The notes beneath the pieces are model-generated. The model saw only the letters and a list, made by a program, of their open reading frames with translations, did no database searches and was not told the origin of the DNA. Positions 60,601-64,000 of a stretch of 64,000 nucleotides of DNA are shown here, in pieces. The stretch is taken from contig VXAZ01008167.1 in NCBI GenBank assembly GCA_013399875.1, positions 2,508,534-2,572,533 of the forward strand, given 5' to 3'. Numbering within the stretch: position 1 is the first letter of the stretch; the number at the start of each line of letters is the position of its first letter. Position numbers and translations under genes: made by a program. This DNA is from Gymnorhina tibicen. Its lineage: Eukaryota > Chordata > Aves > Passeriformes > Artamidae.

Positions 60601-63600
60601 GTTCCCCAATCACACTGTGACTCTATCTGGATTTACTACAGCATGTAATAAATCTTCACAAACATTAGAGGAAATGAGTAGAAAACACTATCCAAAAGGA
60701 TTTCATAAACACTGACACAACTTACCATAAGCTATAAACACTATTTTTCTTGAAAACTTCAGTAATTAACTTGTTTAGAGACTTCTTGCTGTGCTACAGA
60801 ACATATCTCTTTGTGCAGTGGCTTTCAATTTGAACATTTCCTTGGAGATCCCTGCCACTTGTATTATTAGTCCTGCTTCTTCCTAAATGAGCAGCCAAGG
60901 AGGTTTACTTTTGAGACCAGCATCCCTGCTGGCAATGTTGCACTAGGAAAAGCACCAAGCCCCCTCCATCCAGCAGCAAACCACGTGCTCTTACATTACA
61001 CAAGAAACATTGCCACTTTCCCCACTGTTCATTCAGTGAAATACAGCAGAAGCTGTGTTCTAGCAGGTTTAACGACATGTTTGTACATTTATTAAGCAAA
61101 TAGCACCTCTTGACATTCTGAAAAAGTCCGGGCAGTAGAAACTGCCTTGACAAGAAGCACTTGACCCTTGGTGGTAGCTACAGGCTGCAATAATGTGCAG
61201 AAGGCTGTGCATGTTTCATTTTCAGCTGTTTTTAGAGTTTTCTTTTTTAAATAAGAAAAAAACCCAAACCCTGAAGCATTTCCTTTTTTGCCTCTCCTTC
61301 ATTGTTCCTTGTTACAATGGCAAAAATGGGGAATATTTTCGCAGTCCTCTTTTTTCCCCCATATTTTCTTTCCAATGTGGCATGTGAAGGGAGGAAACCA
61401 AAGACATGTACAATTTTTTTACCGGCTCTGCTCAAAAAATGCTGTATAGAAATATACAGTAAAGGGTACTAAAGAAAGTAAATGTCACCTAGAGAGGTCC
61501 CCGTGGTGTCAGAGTAGCTGCTGACTTCATCTTTTGCCAAAGATATGTGGACAGTCCAGATAATGTTTAGAGACAACTATAAGTTGAATTATGCACCCCA
61601 GACCCAAGTTACAACAAAAACGTTGTGTGGAGAAATCTGAGTCTCTCTACATTGTTCTCTTTAGTTTTCCAGGATGTCAGTTATGCTTAAAGGGCTGGGT
61701 TGGAAGGACACCTTGGACATGTGAGCATCACACCAGTCTTATTCTCCAGTTGTCACCAAAATTTTCCTTGATTTCCTTTCTAAAAATGGTTGAAAAAGAT
61801 ACCTCCTCAATGTGTTGTCACTGGTTTGTTACAGAAAAGTTAAATGACAAACAGAACTCAAGAATTCCAGACATTAACTAACACTATGACAAACCCCAGT
61901 TGATCACCAGATTGGTTTAGCAATTAGGGGATTTTTTAAGAAAAGAAACGTAAGCTTCTCATGATCTGGGTCTTTGGAAGTTATATGAGCAATTATTTTA
62001 AGCTATTTTTACAAATGAAGACTAAATGTATACATAAAAATTAGTGCTATTTTTCTTGTCAATCCCTCATCACAAGGAGCTGAGCATTTGTAAGTATGGA
62101 TGGGTGCCATGAGACTTGTCATAGACATGTGAGAGTCAACACTGTTACAAATGCTGCAAGCATCACATGCTCTAAGCACTGAATATATGGAGGCAACATA
62201 GGCTGTGTGCATGAGTTGTTAGCCTGGAGAGCTTTAGAGTGGTCCAGAAAATTAAAGGCCACTGTGAAAAAAATGTTATTTCTAATTGTATTCACAGCTT
62301 TTGAAAATAAGTGATGGCCGTCATGGAAACATGCCTACAAAGAGGAAGATAAACTCAAATCCATTTTTTTTCCACGACCATAATTGATTAGGAGTTTAGA
62401 TTTTCATGCATATGTGTGTGTCATCAAAATTTAAACCCTCTAATGCTGATGAGGAAACAGGACTCAGAAACAAAGACAAAGGGTAAAATAAAAGTCTTCT
62501 CTGTTATGGCCCTGATGTATGTAGGTGAGAAGAAGATGGCCCAGCAGAAGGCTGGGACTGCTGCAGAAAGATGTGACTTTTGCAGGGAGAAAACCAGGAC
62601 AGCGTGGGTGGTGGCGTGGCCTCTGTTAAACCCAGTGAGTCAGAAAGTGCTGTATCCCATGCTCAGAAGGGCTGCAGTGCCTGTCCTCTGCTACCAATGC
62701 ACCTGGGACCAGCACCAGAGAGGTTTGTGGGGAGAAGTAGTGATTAGAGAAGAGACTCACTATGGTCACAGAGACTGCAGCACTTCCCCAAAGGAGGAAT
62801 GGGCTCTGCAGATGTCTCATTTCCATATTTCTCCTCATCACATCACTGTTCTGGCTGCTTACACTCTGGTTATAGGCTCCTCTTTGGGAAAAGTTCCTTC
62901 ATGTCTTGTGGGAGGTGGTGGCTGCCTTCATCCCACTCTCACTTGCTGTGAATCCCTCTGCAAGTGTTCACCAGTTGAAACACTCATCCTGGCTCAGCCA
63001 GGATCTCTCATTTATGCTCTTTATCACTGAGGCTTTCAAACACAGCATCTGTTTTAGGGCTACAAATCACATCCATGGAGGAAGATCATACAACACCAAA
63101 CATTAATTAATCCCCTTTCTGAATGACTCTTGTTGGGCTAAATATCTTGCCTTCCTACCTTTTAATTTCAGCACACACTGCCTCACTAGTTTTGTACTTC
63201 AGAAGGAGGTACCCATAGTCCCAATGCTCAGGGCAACCACAATAGTGTTCATGTGGTTCTTCTCACACAAATGAGGGATTGTGACTTTTCCTCTCATGGA
63301 GGTCAGATGAGAGATCTGCTAGTCAATCTTTGGTTACTCATTAACTAAAGGCCAGAGGTCTATAACCTATTCCAAACACCTTAACACCTTCTGACTGGCC
63401 TTTCTGCTGCCTGGGGGCCAGACCACACTCTGCCCCAGTGGCTTGCCCCTTCTGATCCCTGTCCAGTCCTAGGAAGCAGATTAAATTGCTAATGAAATTT
63501 CATTAAGCAGGTTCATGGATCTTATGAGTTCCATGAGTTCATAAGTTCAAGCTCTTATGCTGGCCTTAAACTTCACTTAAAGTGACAAATCCCAGGGCAC

Positions 63601-63944
63601 TTCCAAACTGCTGTCTAGTTGTGTTTTGGCTTAATCCCAACCTGAAGCAGGACGAAGAGATGTGCAGTAACCCTACTCCACTCCACTCATAAATTGCCCT
63701 GTACCTTCTGCTTAGACAAGACACACCCTGGGTCTCTCTGGCTACACCTCTTACCTTGATGAACTGTGCCTCAGGTTGGGGTCCATTTTCTTGTTAGGTG
63801 TTTTATGTTGGTTATGTTTGCACTGTCTGTAGGGTCTGCATCTCAGTTTCTAGCTCTTTGCATGAATTTTCTCTGTATGGTGAGCCCATGGCCTTTCTCA
63901 GACTGAAGCCTGCCTGAGTGGGAGCCAATGTGTAATCGATGCAG
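57617..63944. other. Intergenic sequence without recognised genes
   Basis: Mixed AT-rich sequence with T-rich runs near 58918-58938 and A-rich runs at 59888-59900. A forward frame at 62416-63030 is open for 204 codons, but its first codon is GTG, its composition is unremarkable and I recognise no domain, so it is not called a gene. No RNA gene or further repeat family was seen. Confidence 0.5.
57927..57949. repeat. (CA)n microsatellite, short and imperfect
   Basis: About eleven CA or GCA-type units (gcacgcacacgcacacacacacaa). Confidence 0.85.
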
Positions 63945-64000
63945 ATGATCAATAGAATAGATCCTTTCGTTGGAAGGGATCTAAAATCTTCATCTAGTCC
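63945..64000 (-). mobile_element. CR1 LINE 3' end, cut by the window edge
   Basis: 'aatagaatagatcctttcgttggaag' and 'atcttcatctagtcc' are the reverse complement of a CR1 terminus (as at 23606). The element body lies beyond position 64000. Confidence 0.85.

Noticed and set aside
62416..63030. Forward open frame of 204 codons
   Set aside because: First codon is GTG; no domain, repeat or signal recognised; no gene context. Judged chance.
1..64000. CRISPR arrays, tRNA, rRNA, operons, phage or toxin systems
   Set aside because: No regularly spaced direct repeats, no clover-leaf RNA signature and no bacterial gene organisation; the window is bird-like nuclear DNA.

Overview
This window is vertebrate nuclear DNA, almost certainly from a bird. 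The evidence is CR1 LINE remnants of avian type in both orientations, an AT-rich intron and intergenic background, no recognisable mammalian Alu or L1 sequence, and one GC-rich CpG island carrying a single spliced coding exon. There is no bacterial, phage or plasmid architecture. I cannot name the species.

The one confidently identified gene is ASAP1 (Arf GTPase-activating protein with SH3, ankyrin repeat and PH domains 1), on the minus strand. Its N-terminal coding exon lies at 27595-27720 and starts MPDQITVSEF. It ends in a consensus donor and sits at the edge of a CpG island (about 27600-28500) that probably holds the promoter and 5' leader. Positions 1-27594 are then the 5' part of the large first coding intron. 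I found no further ASAP1 exon there. Positions 28550-64000 lie upstream of the promoter. In other amniotes ASAP1 and ADCY8 are neighbours with a long gap between them, so this half is probably the intergenic side facing ADCY8 (synteny is recalled knowledge, not shown here).

The intron half carries a CR1 3' end (716-892), an ancient CR1 reverse-transcriptase remnant (10655-11450), a short CR1 tail (12945-13042), a younger but dead CR1 RT remnant (17085-18060), an inverted CR1 remnant (19095-19880) and a CR1 3' end on the minus strand (23606-23978). The upstream half carries a CR1 3' segment (34296-34733), a CR1 tail (57541-57616), a CR1 3' end running off the window (63945-64000), a 180-nt polypurine tract (45846-46025) and several microsatellites. 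It also has three intervals with good splice signals on both sides that could be exons of unannotated, probably non-coding, transcripts.

I see no tRNA, rRNA, CRISPR array or intact mobile element. Open frames of 100-213 codons occur, but they lack an ATG at the listed start, family resemblance or splice context, and I treat them as chance. I did not find a convincing new biological system. The best leads are the ASAP1 leader architecture (a uORF and a start-stop), the candidate upstream exons, a perfect 24-bp palindrome and the polypurine tract.
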